From positions 1-7,885 of the forward strand of contig JALWNS010000043.1 in the NCBI GenBank assembly GCA_027083655.1: a DNA stretch of 7,885 bases, written 5' to 3'. The DNA is from Bacteroidales bacterium. GTDB taxonomy: Bacteria > Bacteroidota > Bacteroidia > Bacteroidales > S143-33. Position numbers and translations under genes: made by a program. Of the stretch, positions 1 through 6,277 are shown in pieces (the first letter of the stretch is position 1; each line of letters starts with the position of its first letter). The notes beneath the pieces were generated by a model. That model saw only the letters and a program-made list of their open reading frames with translations. It did no database searches and had not been told where the DNA came from.

Positions 1-472
1 CAGCCACAGAGTCTATAACAACAATATCGATAGCATTCGAACGGATAAGCTGTTCGGCTATTTCCAGAGCTTGCTCACCAAAATCAGGCTGTGACACAAG
101 CAAATTCTCAATATCAACGCCTAAACTGCGCGCATAAAAACGGTCAAAAGCATGCTCTGCATCTATAAATGCAGCAATACCACCCTGTTTCTGTGCTTCG
201 GCTATAGCATGCAAAGCCAATGTTGTCTTACCAGAAGATTCTGGACCAAAAATCTCAATTATTCTTCCACGGGGATAACCACCAACTCCCAGCGCATGAT
301 CCAGTGCAATAGAACCACTAGGTATGACAGGTATTTCCTCGATTACTTCATCACCTAGGCGCATAACTGCACCCTTGCCGTATTCCTTCTCTATCTGTGA
401 TATTGTTGACTTCAGTGCTTTTAGCTTTTCTTGAAGATTATTTTGTGATTGATCTGCTTCTTTTTTTGCCAT
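1..472 (-). CDS. recA: RecA recombinase, N-terminal part (gene cut by left window edge)
   Basis: RecA is the ATP-dependent DNA strand-exchange protein of homologous recombination and the co-protease of SOS induction. The start codon is at 472-470, giving [10 protein letters not shown], and 157 codons are visible before the edge, a little under half of the usual ~350 residues. Visible motifs are the Walker A loop GPESSGKT (residues 76-83, nucleotide-binding Lys82), the AFIDAEHA segment holding the catalytic Glu (Glu106, equivalent to E. coli Glu96), the YARSLGVD and [11 protein letters not shown] stretches typical of RecA, and the Walker B strand VVIDS (151-155). The N-terminal helix has the usual basic character, followed by [11 protein letters not shown] and IPSGSIALD. 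No frameshift or internal stop is seen. The gene diverges from the exported SPOR protein, with only 86 bases between them. The DNA-binding loops and C-terminus lie outside the window. The identification is very secure. Confidence 0.98.
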   Translation of the reverse strand, partial: MAKKEADQSQNNLQEKLKALKSTISQIEKEYGKGAVMRLGDEVIEEIPVIPSGSIALDHALGVGGYPRGRIIEIFGPESSGKTTLALHAIAEAQKQGGIAAFIDAEHAFDRFYARSLGVDIENLLVSQPDFGEQALEIAEQLIRSNAIDIVVIDSVA

Positions 473-498
473 TTATGTTTTTGTTTAAAATTTTATGT

Positions 499-506
499 CA
501 AAGTTA
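499..506 (-). promoter_or_regulatory. Putative recA -7 promoter element (TAnnTTTG)
   Basis: Read on the minus strand this is TAACTTTG, an exact match to the Bacteroidota primary sigma factor -7 consensus TAnnTTTG. It lies 26 bases upstream of the recA start codon. The matching -33 TTTG/TTG element is not convincing; the nearest TTG (plus 531-533) is a few bases too far away. I see no obvious SOS (LexA-type) palindrome. Confidence 0.5.
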
Positions 507-516
507 AGAAAAATTT

Positions 517-524
517 TATTTTTG
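517..524 (+). promoter_or_regulatory. Putative -7 promoter element of the SPOR-protein gene (TAnnTTTG)
   Basis: The plus strand reads TATTTTTG, an exact TAnnTTTG match, 34 bases before the ATG at 559. It sits 10 bases from the oppositely oriented recA element, so the two promoters are nearly back to back and probably share upstream DNA. A -33 element is not clear. The region is T-rich, so chance matches are possible. Confidence 0.4.
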
Positions 525-558
525 TTTATACAAGAAAACTTAAATCCCCGGGCTTGTT

Positions 559-2763
559 ATGAAAAAAATTGTCTTACTATTGGGCCTTGTTTTTTTGTCG
601 TGGATAAACGCCGATGCCCAGCTTTTCTGCTCATACAAAAAGGCCATTGATTATCCTTTCCCTACATTTTACTCTCTTAAACACTCTCCACAAGTGTACA
701 GTCCGACAGACATAAACACTTTACGTAATATTGGTAAAGATTTCTCCAAGCAGGAAAAAAATTACAGATGTTTCCTCAAACATTATGAAAAATTCGCCAA
801 TTACAAACGTCTTGTCAACGTAGGCCTTAAGCGTTATGAGAAAAAAATGTACCGCGAAGACAGAAAAGCCCAGAAATATGGTACCCGTTTCGTTAATGTT
901 GCATTGATGGCATATTTAGATCTTGACAGTCTTTATAGTGCAAAAATATTTGACCTTCAAGCAAAAAACAAACTACCTGATTCCCTTAAATATATCGCAG
1001 AGGGACTAAAACAGGACATACAAGAGTTAACATTCCAGATAGGACAAACTAAATCCCAGGCTATTTCTGCTCATGGTGCCGAAAAGACTAACCTTTTTAT
1101 CAAATCCATTATACTAAATAAGAAAAAAATAGAACTCAAAGAAGATTATATAGCACTGCTTGTTGGTAACCAGGCTAGAATAGCACAATTGAAACAGAGA
1201 TATGTCCAGTTGAAACAAGAACAAAGTTTAACCCAACAACCGCCAGAAGGACAGCAAGGACAGACTCAAAGATCACAAGGCCAGACAACAGGGGATCAAC
1301 AGACAAAACAACGCCAGACACAATATAGCCGTACTACTTATTACATTTTCCGAATTGACCAGTTATCACAAAAATTGCGTCTCACTTCTCAAGAAAAACA
1401 ATGGCTCACAAACTACAGGGAAGCCCAGGATAGTATTCAACGCTTAGAATCATTACTAAACCAGGATATGGCTATGAATCCCGGGAACACATTGGCTAAA
1501 CTTGCATCCCTGTATTGGAAGGCATATAATTCCCTATTCAAAATTTATAGCAACTATCTTCCGGAGCCAGGAAATGAAAAAATCTATAATACTCAAAAAA
1601 TAAGTAAAGAACTACACGATAAATACCTCAAAAACAAAGATATAGGGCTTCTATGGCAAGCAAACCATTATTTAGGCGAAGCTATTATTTTAATGGAGAA
1701 CAAACTTTCTGATCGTTACAATATAGGTGGCAATTACTTAACATCTGATATACTACCAACTACAAGTAGTGCCGAACAAAAGACCACCACCCAACAACCG
1801 AAAAAAACAACGGCTCAACCCAAACCAAAAACAAAAGTCAATTGTACACCATCAGGCCTTGTATACTCTTATTCCATAGATAACCCTACTCCAAAACTTC
1901 TCCGTGAGGAAGGAACCTTTTACAGGGTTTACGTTGGTACAACTACACGTCAAGTTTTACCTAAAGAGTTTTCAGATTACCAACCTATCACATACGTACG
2001 AGTCTGTCGAGAATCCTCTTTGCGTCAAAAACATTATTATGTTGGCAAATTTGCAACGTACCAGGAGGCTAAAAAGGCAGCTAATAAGCTTTATACACAA
2101 TTTGGTATCCATACTAAAGTTGTCAAATTTATAAATGGTAAGCCAGCGGTTGGACTACCAACACAAACACCACAACAACAAAGGCGTACAGTACAAGGTG
2201 TGGAGAACATCCATGACACGAAATACCTCGTTTACGCTGTACGTATCGGCACATTTTCTGACCCCAAGTCTCCATCACAGCTCAAACATATTGGTACTCT
2301 TTATTACACAACAACAGGAGATAACAAGTTTGCATATTACGATGGGCTCTATTACACATACTCCTCAGCACTTAACGCCCTCTCAAAGCTTAGAAATCTT
2401 GGTTATCATGATGCCTACATAGAAGCATTTAATAATGGACAGAAAATTAGTATCAATCGTGCTAAACAAATAGAACAAGCATCTAAGGGAAATGGACAAG
2501 TTATATTTGGAATACAAGTAGGTGCTTATAGTAAACCTCTTTCACAAGAAGATTACCGCAAAACATACGCTAGCCTTGGGGCACAATACCAAATATCTAT
2601 GATCAAAAAAGGCCAGATGTATGTCTATTATGTATACGCTGGAACTACATACAACCAGGCAAAACAACTTAAAACAAAAATAAGAAATCTAGGATATAGC
2701 GATGCATTTATCATAGCAATACGTGATAATAAAGTTGTTCCACTTAATCAAGTTATTAGATAA
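559..2763 (+). CDS. Exported protein with three C-terminal SPOR-like repeats; function unknown
   Basis: The 734-residue product begins with a Sec signal peptide: MKK, a hydrophobic core, then a likely signal peptidase I site after ADA-20 that leaves Gln21 at the N-terminus. Residues ~45-400 are mostly charged and predicted helical or coiled-coil-like. They are interrupted by a Gln/Thr-rich low-complexity stretch (~218-256) and followed by a Thr/Lys/Gln/Pro linker (~401-426). The C-terminal third holds three related modules at ~454-532, ~556-632 and ~648-734. Each has a YRVYVGT, YAVRIGTF or GIQVGAYS opening strand, a tyrosine-rich middle, a helix with KLRNLGY or KIRNLGY, and an ending of the type F-NGK/Q. 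This matches the SPOR fold, which in characterised proteins binds septal, amide-stripped peptidoglycan. I infer a periplasmic or envelope role. The gene probably has its own promoter and is followed after 53 bases by the FloA-like gene on the same strand. I do not recognise a named family for the N-terminal two thirds. Confidence 0.88.
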   Translation: MKKIVLLLGLVFLSWINADAQLFCSYKKAIDYPFPTFYSLKHSPQVYSPTDINTLRNIGKDFSKQEKNYRCFLKHYEKFANYKRLVNVGLKRYEKKMYREDRKAQKYGTRFVNVALMAYLDLDSLYSAKIFDLQAKNKLPDSLKYIAEGLKQDIQELTFQIGQTKSQAISAHGAEKTNLFIKSIILNKKKIELKEDYIALLVGNQARIAQLKQRYVQLKQEQSLTQQPPEGQQGQTQRSQGQTTGDQQTKQRQTQYSRTTYYIFRIDQLSQKLRLTSQEKQWLTNYREAQDSIQRLESLLNQDMAMNPGNTLAKLASLYWKAYNSLFKIYSNYLPEPGNEKIYNTQKISKELHDKYLKNKDIGLLWQANHYLGEAIILMENKLSDRYNIGGNYLTSDILPTTSSAEQKTTTQQPKKTTAQPKPKTKVNCTPSGLVYSYSIDNPTPKLLREEGTFYRVYVGTTTRQVLPKEFSDYQPITYVRVCRESSLRQKHYYVGKFATYQEAKKAANKLYTQFGIHTKVVKFINGKPAVGLPTQTPQQQRRTVQGVENIHDTKYLVYAVRIGTFSDPKSPSQLKHIGTLYYTTTGDNKFAYYDGLYYTYSSALNALSKLRNLGYHDAYIEAFNNGQKISINRAKQIEQASKGNGQVIFGIQVGAYSKPLSQEDYRKTYASLGAQYQISMIKKGQMYVYYVYAGTTYNQAKQLKTKIRNLGYSDAFIIAIRDNKVVPLNQVIR
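1918..2760 (+). repeat. Three diverged SPOR-like protein modules (coding repeats)
   Basis: The modules are encoded at about 1918-2154, 2224-2454 and 2500-2760. They are recognisable only at protein level: an initial VxVGxx strand, an aromatic-rich centre (KHYYVGKF, GLYYTYS, YVYYVYAGTTY) and a terminal helix-strand LGYxDAxI followed by NG or DN-K. Modules 2 and 3 are most alike (RNLGYHDAYIEAF versus RNLGYSDAFIIAI), suggesting the more recent duplication. The spacer between modules 1 and 2 is Gln/Thr/Pro-rich. Confidence 0.75.
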
Positions 2764-2782
2764 TTCTTTAAAAATAAATTTT

Positions 2783-2790
2783 TATATTTG
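2783..2790 (+). promoter_or_regulatory. Putative -7 promoter element of the floA-like gene (TAnnTTTG)
   Basis: TATATTTG is an exact TAnnTTTG match in the 53-base gap between the SPOR gene and the FloA-like gene, 26 bases ahead of the ATG at 2817. It implies the FloA-like gene can be transcribed on its own. No terminator-like hairpin separates the two genes, so read-through from upstream is also possible. A -33 box is not convincing. Confidence 0.5.
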
Positions 2791-2816
2791 TAAATAGAAA
2801 TTGACAAACAAGCACA

Positions 2817-4250
2817 ATGAGACTCAAACAAGTTGCTTACATACTATCATTATTTCTGGTGTTAATCATCACTGCACCAGGATGTAAACAAGAGCCAGAC
2901 GTTGATTTGGATCAACTTGCTGCTCTTGATACACTGCCTTACGCACAAGGACAAGAACTGCAAAATTATTATTCCCAAACACAAAATATTCAAACAGCAT
3001 CTGATACAACAGCACTTTATCTAAAGTATATTCTAATAATCCTCCTCATTATTATTGCCTTAGGCGTAGGTATCTATTTCTTCAACAAAGTTTTCCCACT
3101 TGGTATATATGTTCGTGCCAAGATAGCTGGTGTTAAAAAAATCCCAGTTCATCAAATCATAACATTATCATGGAAAAGTGTACCAGTGGACAAAATTCTA
3201 GAATTAATGATAAAATCCCATTCTGCAGGCGTTGACCTGAACTTGATGGAAATGGGTGATGCTTACCTCGCAGAAGTTGACCTTGATAAAGTAGTGAATG
3301 CCCTTATAGAAGCTAAGAATGCTAATATAGAAAGAATTACGTTTAGCAAACTGGTAAAGTACCATCTAGCTAAGGTAGATCTAGAGCATGTTATGGATGC
3401 GCTACTTATGGCTAAAAATGCAGGTATTGAGACTAATATAGACCAGCTCTCTAGTCTTTACCTGGCTGGGGTTGACGTTGTCCGTGTAATAAAAGCTAAA
3501 ATTGCATCACGTAATTCTGGGTTTGAAATAGATCTTGACAACCTTGTGGAACATTATCTAGCCGGTGGTAATATTGAGAAAACCATCGAAGCATACGTTG
3601 CTGCAAAAAAAGCCGATCTAAAAGATTTTGACTTTGGCGATATTGCCAACATAGATCTGGCAGGATATGATGTTGTAGAGACTGTTAATAAAGCTATTAT
3701 TCCCACAATAGTCGAGACAGAAGGTGTCCGCGGTATAGCCAGGGACGGCGTTGAGCTAATTATGAAAGTAAAAGTTACACTAAGAGCCAAACTTAAAAAT
3801 ATCATTGGTGCGCCCGAAGAGACCACTATTCTGGCACGTGTTAACGAAGGCCTGGCTACAGAAATAGGTTTAGCACGCAGTCATTACGATATTCTAAAAA
3901 GTCCTTATGAACTAGCAGATCGCGTTGAGAAGAAAAGATTGGATCAAGATTCTGCTTTTGAGATACTCTCTATAGACGTATCTGACCTAAAGGTAGGTAA
4001 AGACGTACAAGCAGAACTAAGAGTGGAAAGGGCACGGGCAGAAGCAGAACAGGCTAAAGCAGAGCTCATTAAAGCAGAAGAAAAAGTCAAAAAAGCTATG
4101 GCAGCAGCTTTTCTTGACGGGAAAATCACAGTTGAAGAATATTATAAACTTCAAAACCTCGAGGCAGACACAGAAATGCGCAGAAATATTGGCAAGACAG
4201 ATGAAACACAGGATGCACAAACAGATGAAAACGAACAGGAACAAGAATAA
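2817..4250 (+). CDS. floA: FloA-type flotillin-like membrane protein with lipoprotein signal and expanded repeats
   Basis: FloA proteins (YqfA family) are SPFH/PHB-related scaffolds that oligomerise in membrane microdomains. The diagnostic C-terminal half is present here: GVELIMKVKVTLRAKL, the EETTILARVNEGL segment, SAFEILSIDVSDLKVGKD (379-396), an Ala/Glu/Lys-rich coiled coil (~400-432), and the near-invariant ending KITVEEYYKLQNLEADTEMR. The N-terminus is unusual. Residues 1-22 form a hydrophobic leader ending in a lipobox-like APGC (Cys23), then ~45 polar residues, then a transmembrane segment (~68-90). If Cys23 is lipidated outside, the FloA domain is cytoplasmic, as in the family. Residues 124-283 contain five ~32-residue repeats plus a partial sixth. 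At 477 residues it is much longer than the ~330 typical of Bacillus FloA. The usual NfeD-family partner gene is not adjacent. The start is secure because the next Met is at 131, beyond the membrane segment. The family call is strong; the symbol is by similarity. Confidence 0.88.
   Translation: MRLKQVAYILSLFLVLIITAPGCKQEPDVDLDQLAALDTLPYAQGQELQNYYSQTQNIQTASDTTALYLKYILIILLIIIALGVGIYFFNKVFPLGIYVRAKIAGVKKIPVHQIITLSWKSVPVDKILELMIKSHSAGVDLNLMEMGDAYLAEVDLDKVVNALIEAKNANIERITFSKLVKYHLAKVDLEHVMDALLMAKNAGIETNIDQLSSLYLAGVDVVRVIKAKIASRNSGFEIDLDNLVEHYLAGGNIEKTIEAYVAAKKADLKDFDFGDIANIDLAGYDVVETVNKAIIPTIVETEGVRGIARDGVELIMKVKVTLRAKLKNIIGAPEETTILARVNEGLATEIGLARSHYDILKSPYELADRVEKKRLDQDSAFEILSIDVSDLKVGKDVQAELRVERARAEAEQAKAELIKAEEKVKKAMAAAFLDGKITVEEYYKLQNLEADTEMRRNIGKTDETQDAQTDENEQEQE
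3186..3665 (+). repeat. Five tandem ~32-residue YLAG/VD protein repeats in the FloA-like protein
   Basis: The units are encoded at 3186-3275, 3276-3374, 3375-3470, 3471-3569 and 3570-3665. A partial sixth (YDVVETVNKAII) follows. Each reads approximately VD-xx-V-x-ALI-x-AKxAxI, then a variable stretch, then a closing YLAG, YLAE, YHLAK or DLAG. Units are 30-33 residues and diverged at DNA level, so this is an old expansion and not a slippage array. The pattern suggests a stacked helical solenoid between the membrane anchor and the SPFH-like region. Confidence 0.8.
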
Positions 4251-4262
4251 ATATACAGACAC

Positions 4263-4302
4263 AAACGTGAGAGGAGGCCCTTTGGGCCGCCTCTCACGTT
4301 TT
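4263..4302. terminator. Bidirectional intrinsic terminator between converging genes
   Basis: The left arm (4263-4280, AAACGTGAGAGGAGGCCC) pairs with the right arm (4284-4302) around a TTT loop. There is one A/G mismatch at 4275/4289. The arm ends in TTTT on the plus strand and in TTTGTGT on the minus strand. It sits 12 bases after the floA-like stop codon and 14 bases beyond the hydG stop codon, so it probably ends both transcripts. Confidence 0.9.
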
Positions 4303-4316
4303 ACTCATCTGGCTTA

Positions 4317-5744
4317 TCAATAGTACAAATCACGCTCACCTTGCTTAATACGCTCCAGCTTTTTCATCACACCCCTGCGGAAATTCTCTGATAAAGTCTC
4401 TAGATTTTTCTCAATTATTTTATAACCTTTCTCCTTCAGGCCATTGCGGGCATAGTCCTCTAAGTACTCTGCCAATGTCAGAATAGCGTTAGGCGTACAA
4501 TAACGTTTTATAAAGCCAGGTACGGAAAACTCCATAAAATGTTCCCCTGTGCGGCCTACCCTATAACATGCAGTACAGAAAGAGGGGAGCATGTCCTGGT
4601 CAAAAAGCTCATCTATAACTTCCGCAAGGCTACGGGTATCATGAATTTCAAATTGCTCTCGCTTAAGATCCTGCCCTTCTTTCTGCTGTGTATAGCCTTT
4701 CATCTCAATATTTGTACCTCCATCAATCTGGGAAACACCAAATTGAATAATCTCGTCCCTAATGTGTGCAGGTTCACGGGCTGTGAGAATCATTCCTGTA
4801 TATGGCACGGCCAAACGTATGATTGCCACTAGCTTTGTAAAATCTTCGTCTGGGACTAGCCATTGCTTATCCATGTCGATATTAGCAGCATTCTGCAAAC
4901 GTGGGAACGAAATAGTATGTGGACCTACATTATAAACTGCCTCAAAATGGTTAACATGCCGTATTAATGCCAATACTTCGAAACGCCAGTCATATAATCC
5001 AAAGAGTGCTCCAATGCCCACATCATCAATACCTGCTTCCAGTGCACGGTCCAGGGCGGTCAAACGCCAATTGTAATCTTTTTTCTTTCCCGCAAGGTGT
5101 AGCTTGTCATAAATACCTGGATGGTATGTCTCCTGGAAAATTTGATACGTTCCAATACCTGCTTGCTTAACAACCTTGTACCCTTCGATATCCAGAGGAG
5201 CTGCATTGATATTAACACGCCTGATCTCACCATTACCTTTTTTAACACTATAAACTACCCTGACTGTGTGTGCTATAAACTCTGGACTGTATTTTGGATG
5301 CTCACCATAGACCAGAATCAAGCGTTTATGTCCGTTATCTTCCAGGGCTTCGACCTGTTGGCGTATCTCATCATCTGTAAGTGTGACGCGCTCCACATCT
5401 TTATTGCTTGCGCGGAAACCACAATAAACACAATTGTTTGTACAGTAATTTCCTATGTACAAAGGGGCAAAAAGGACAATTCTGTTGCCATAGATTTTTT
5501 CCTTAAGCATACGTGCGCCTTGTTTAATAAGCTCAATAAGCTCAGGGTCTTTGGTATTTACGAGCACTGCAGTCTCTTCTAATGAAAGACGGTGCTTGTT
5601 CAGCGAGCGGTTAATAATTTCTATTACCCGCTCACGCGTGGGCTTGACCCCATCTATGTATGACCAGATTTCTTCGGGGTCAATAAACGGCTCCATCGGC
5701 CTGTCCGGGATCTTGTATTTTTCCGGATGATAAATCATTGCCAT
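4317..5744 (-). CDS. hydG: [FeFe]-hydrogenase maturase HydG (radical SAM tyrosine lyase)
   Basis: HydG cleaves tyrosine to p-cresol and dehydroglycine and converts the latter to CO and cyanide, delivering an Fe(CO)2CN synthon for the hydrogenase H-cluster. The radical-SAM cluster motif CTNNCVYC has cysteines at 101, 105 and 108. The C-terminal auxiliary cluster motif is CX2CX22C (Cys390, Cys393, Cys416); this second motif separates HydG from the related thiamine enzyme ThiH. Other family blocks seen are YGNRIVLFAPLYIGN, RRVNINAAPLD, GIGTYQIFQETYH, GIDDVGIGALFGLYDWRFE, VGPHTISFPR and GVSQIDGGT. The length of 475 is normal. The start at 5744 (MAMIYHPEKY) fits family N-termini that begin near IYHPEKY; ATG codon 3 is an alternative. 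The SD signal is weak. It overlaps the upstream regulator by 65 bases, implying co-transcription. HydE, HydF and hydrogenase genes are not in the window. Confidence 0.97.
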   Translation of the reverse strand: MAMIYHPEKYKIPDRPMEPFIDPEEIWSYIDGVKPTRERVIEIINRSLNKHRLSLEETAVLVNTKDPELIELIKQGARMLKEKIYGNRIVLFAPLYIGNYCTNNCVYCGFRASNKDVERVTLTDDEIRQQVEALEDNGHKRLILVYGEHPKYSPEFIAHTVRVVYSVKKGNGEIRRVNINAAPLDIEGYKVVKQAGIGTYQIFQETYHPGIYDKLHLAGKKKDYNWRLTALDRALEAGIDDVGIGALFGLYDWRFEVLALIRHVNHFEAVYNVGPHTISFPRLQNAANIDMDKQWLVPDEDFTKLVAIIRLAVPYTGMILTAREPAHIRDEIIQFGVSQIDGGTNIEMKGYTQQKEGQDLKREQFEIHDTRSLAEVIDELFDQDMLPSFCTACYRVGRTGEHFMEFSVPGFIKRYCTPNAILTLAEYLEDYARNGLKEKGYKIIEKNLETLSENFRRGVMKKLERIKQGERDLYY

Positions 5745-5994
5745 GGCTATCTGTTTTTAAAATTGCTGTTTTCACTTTTATACCACGGATCAGGCCTAGC
5801 TGACCAGAGAGAGCTCCGATTTGATCATTATCTGCCTCAATTATTAAGCTTATTATCCTCAGATTCCTGTGACGCAAATTCACCCCCATGCGACCAATGA
5901 TATAGTCGCTATGCCGTCCTAAGACATGGTTCATCCTTACTGTGTCTGCATCTGGACTGATAAGGATAATTATAGATGCTATTCTCCTCTCCAT
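5680..5994 (-). CDS. TM1266-family putative iron-only hydrogenase system regulator
   Basis: The protein is 104 residues. Residues 1-80 match the pattern of the small ferredoxin-fold (ACT/NikR-C-like) family found beside [FeFe]-hydrogenase maturation genes: MERRIASIIILI, then a helix with VNxxLGRHSDYIIGRMGV (here MNHVLGRHSDYIIGRMGV), RNLRIISLIIEADNDQIGALSGQLGLIRGIKVKTAILK. The family is annotated as a putative regulator from its context; its ligand and target are not known to me. Residues 81-104 are a polar tail beyond the usual end near residue 80. Residues 84-104 are encoded inside the start of hydG in another frame, so the tail may be unconserved. The gene starts nine bases after a GAGG (minus strand, 6007-6004), a reasonable Shine-Dalgarno. 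No other upstream ATG is possible in frame, because a TGA interrupts within the leader. Adjacency to hydG strongly supports the call. Confidence 0.9.
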   Translation of the reverse strand: MERRIASIIILISPDADTVRMNHVLGRHSDYIIGRMGVNLRHRNLRIISLIIEADNDQIGALSGQLGLIRGIKVKTAILKTDSHGNDLSSGKIQDPGQADGAVY

Positions 5995-6009
5995 CAGCCT
6001 GATCCTCTG

Positions 6010-6085
6010 GATTGGAGATAGCCTTCCTCGACGCTCCTCGGATCACCCGCAGGCTCACCTCAGAGCCAGGGGAAGGGCTCCAATC
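6010..6085 (-). promoter_or_regulatory. Candidate structured RNA leader upstream of the regulator-hydG unit
   Basis: This 76-base block is about 62% G+C, well above the flanking AT-rich DNA. It folds into a compact design. The outer stem of 8 perfect pairs (6010-6017 with 6078-6085) is followed by a 4x1 internal loop and a second stem of 6 pairs (6022-6027 with 6071-6076). Inside are two small hairpins: 6052-6056 with 6063-6067 (GGCTC/GAGCC) and a weaker 6039-6041 with 6047-6049. It ends 15 bases before the regulator start codon, so it would lie in the 5' leader of the mRNA. I compared it by memory with common riboswitch classes and recognise none. It could be a riboswitch, a protein-binding element or an RNA processing site. 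Confidence 0.5.
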
Positions 6086-6117
6086 ATTTTATCTGCAATA
6101 TATATCAGATGTATGCC

Positions 6118-6125
6118 CAAATCCA
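6118..6125 (-). promoter_or_regulatory. Weak candidate -7 element for the regulator-hydG transcript
   Basis: The minus strand reads TGGATTTG, one base off TAnnTTTG. It is placed so that transcription would begin near 6111, just upstream of a small hairpin (6091-6095 with 6106-6110) and the structured leader. No -33 partner is seen. It is the best of poor candidates between the glnA terminator and the regulator start; the real promoter may use a different sigma factor or activator. Confidence 0.2.
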
Positions 6126-6214
6126 TGACTTTTGTCAGAAAAAAGAAAAATGTTTCCCAAAAAACACATACTTAACAACATCCTAATTTACAACGAGATA
6201 ACACTTCAAACAAA

Positions 6215-6243
6215 AAGAGGGACTGCCTGGGGCAGTCCCTCTT
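6215..6243 (-). terminator. Intrinsic terminator of glnA
   Basis: A perfect 13-bp stem (6215-6227 with 6231-6243; core GAGGGACTGCC) surrounds a 3-base loop. On the minus strand it is followed by TTTTTGTTTG. It lies 34 bases past the glnA stop codon and isolates glnA from the downstream regulator-hydG unit. The stem is symmetric, but the plus-strand side lacks a T tract, so it works mainly in the glnA direction. Confidence 0.92.
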
Positions 6244-6277
6244 ATACGCAGATATAATCTTTTGCTATTGCCTTTGA

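Noticed and set aside
152..358. Plus-strand open frame of 68 codons.
   Set aside because: It lies antisense inside recA, whose minus-strand frame shows all RecA motifs; the plus-strand product is low in recognisable features.
1210..1330. A DNA tandem repeat in the Gln-rich stretch of the SPOR protein.
   Set aside because: CAA/CAG and CAGAC-like words recur, but there is no constant period; it is low-complexity coding sequence.
2135..2422. Plus-strand open frame of 95 codons within the SPOR gene.
   Set aside because: It is out of frame with the intact 734-codon gene, and its His/Thr/Ser-rich product mirrors the codon composition of the real frame.
3554..3826. Minus-strand open frame of 90 codons.
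   Set aside because: It is antisense to the FloA-like gene in a conserved part of that protein and has no independent start signal.
5121..5582. Plus-strand open frame of 153 codons.
   Set aside because: It is antisense to the well-supported hydG coding sequence and its translation resembles no family I know.
4317..5744. ThiH (thiamine tyrosine lyase) as an alternative identity for HydG.
   Set aside because: The C-terminal CX2CX22C auxiliary cluster motif and the adjacent hydrogenase-associated regulator are specific to HydG; no thiamine genes are nearby.
6010..6085. A tRNA gene, because the closed structure is exactly 76 bases with a paired end-to-end stem.
   Set aside because: The stem is 8 pairs followed by an internal loop and another 6-pair stem. 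There is no GG-containing D loop, no TTCGA T loop and no plausible anticodon arm in either orientation.
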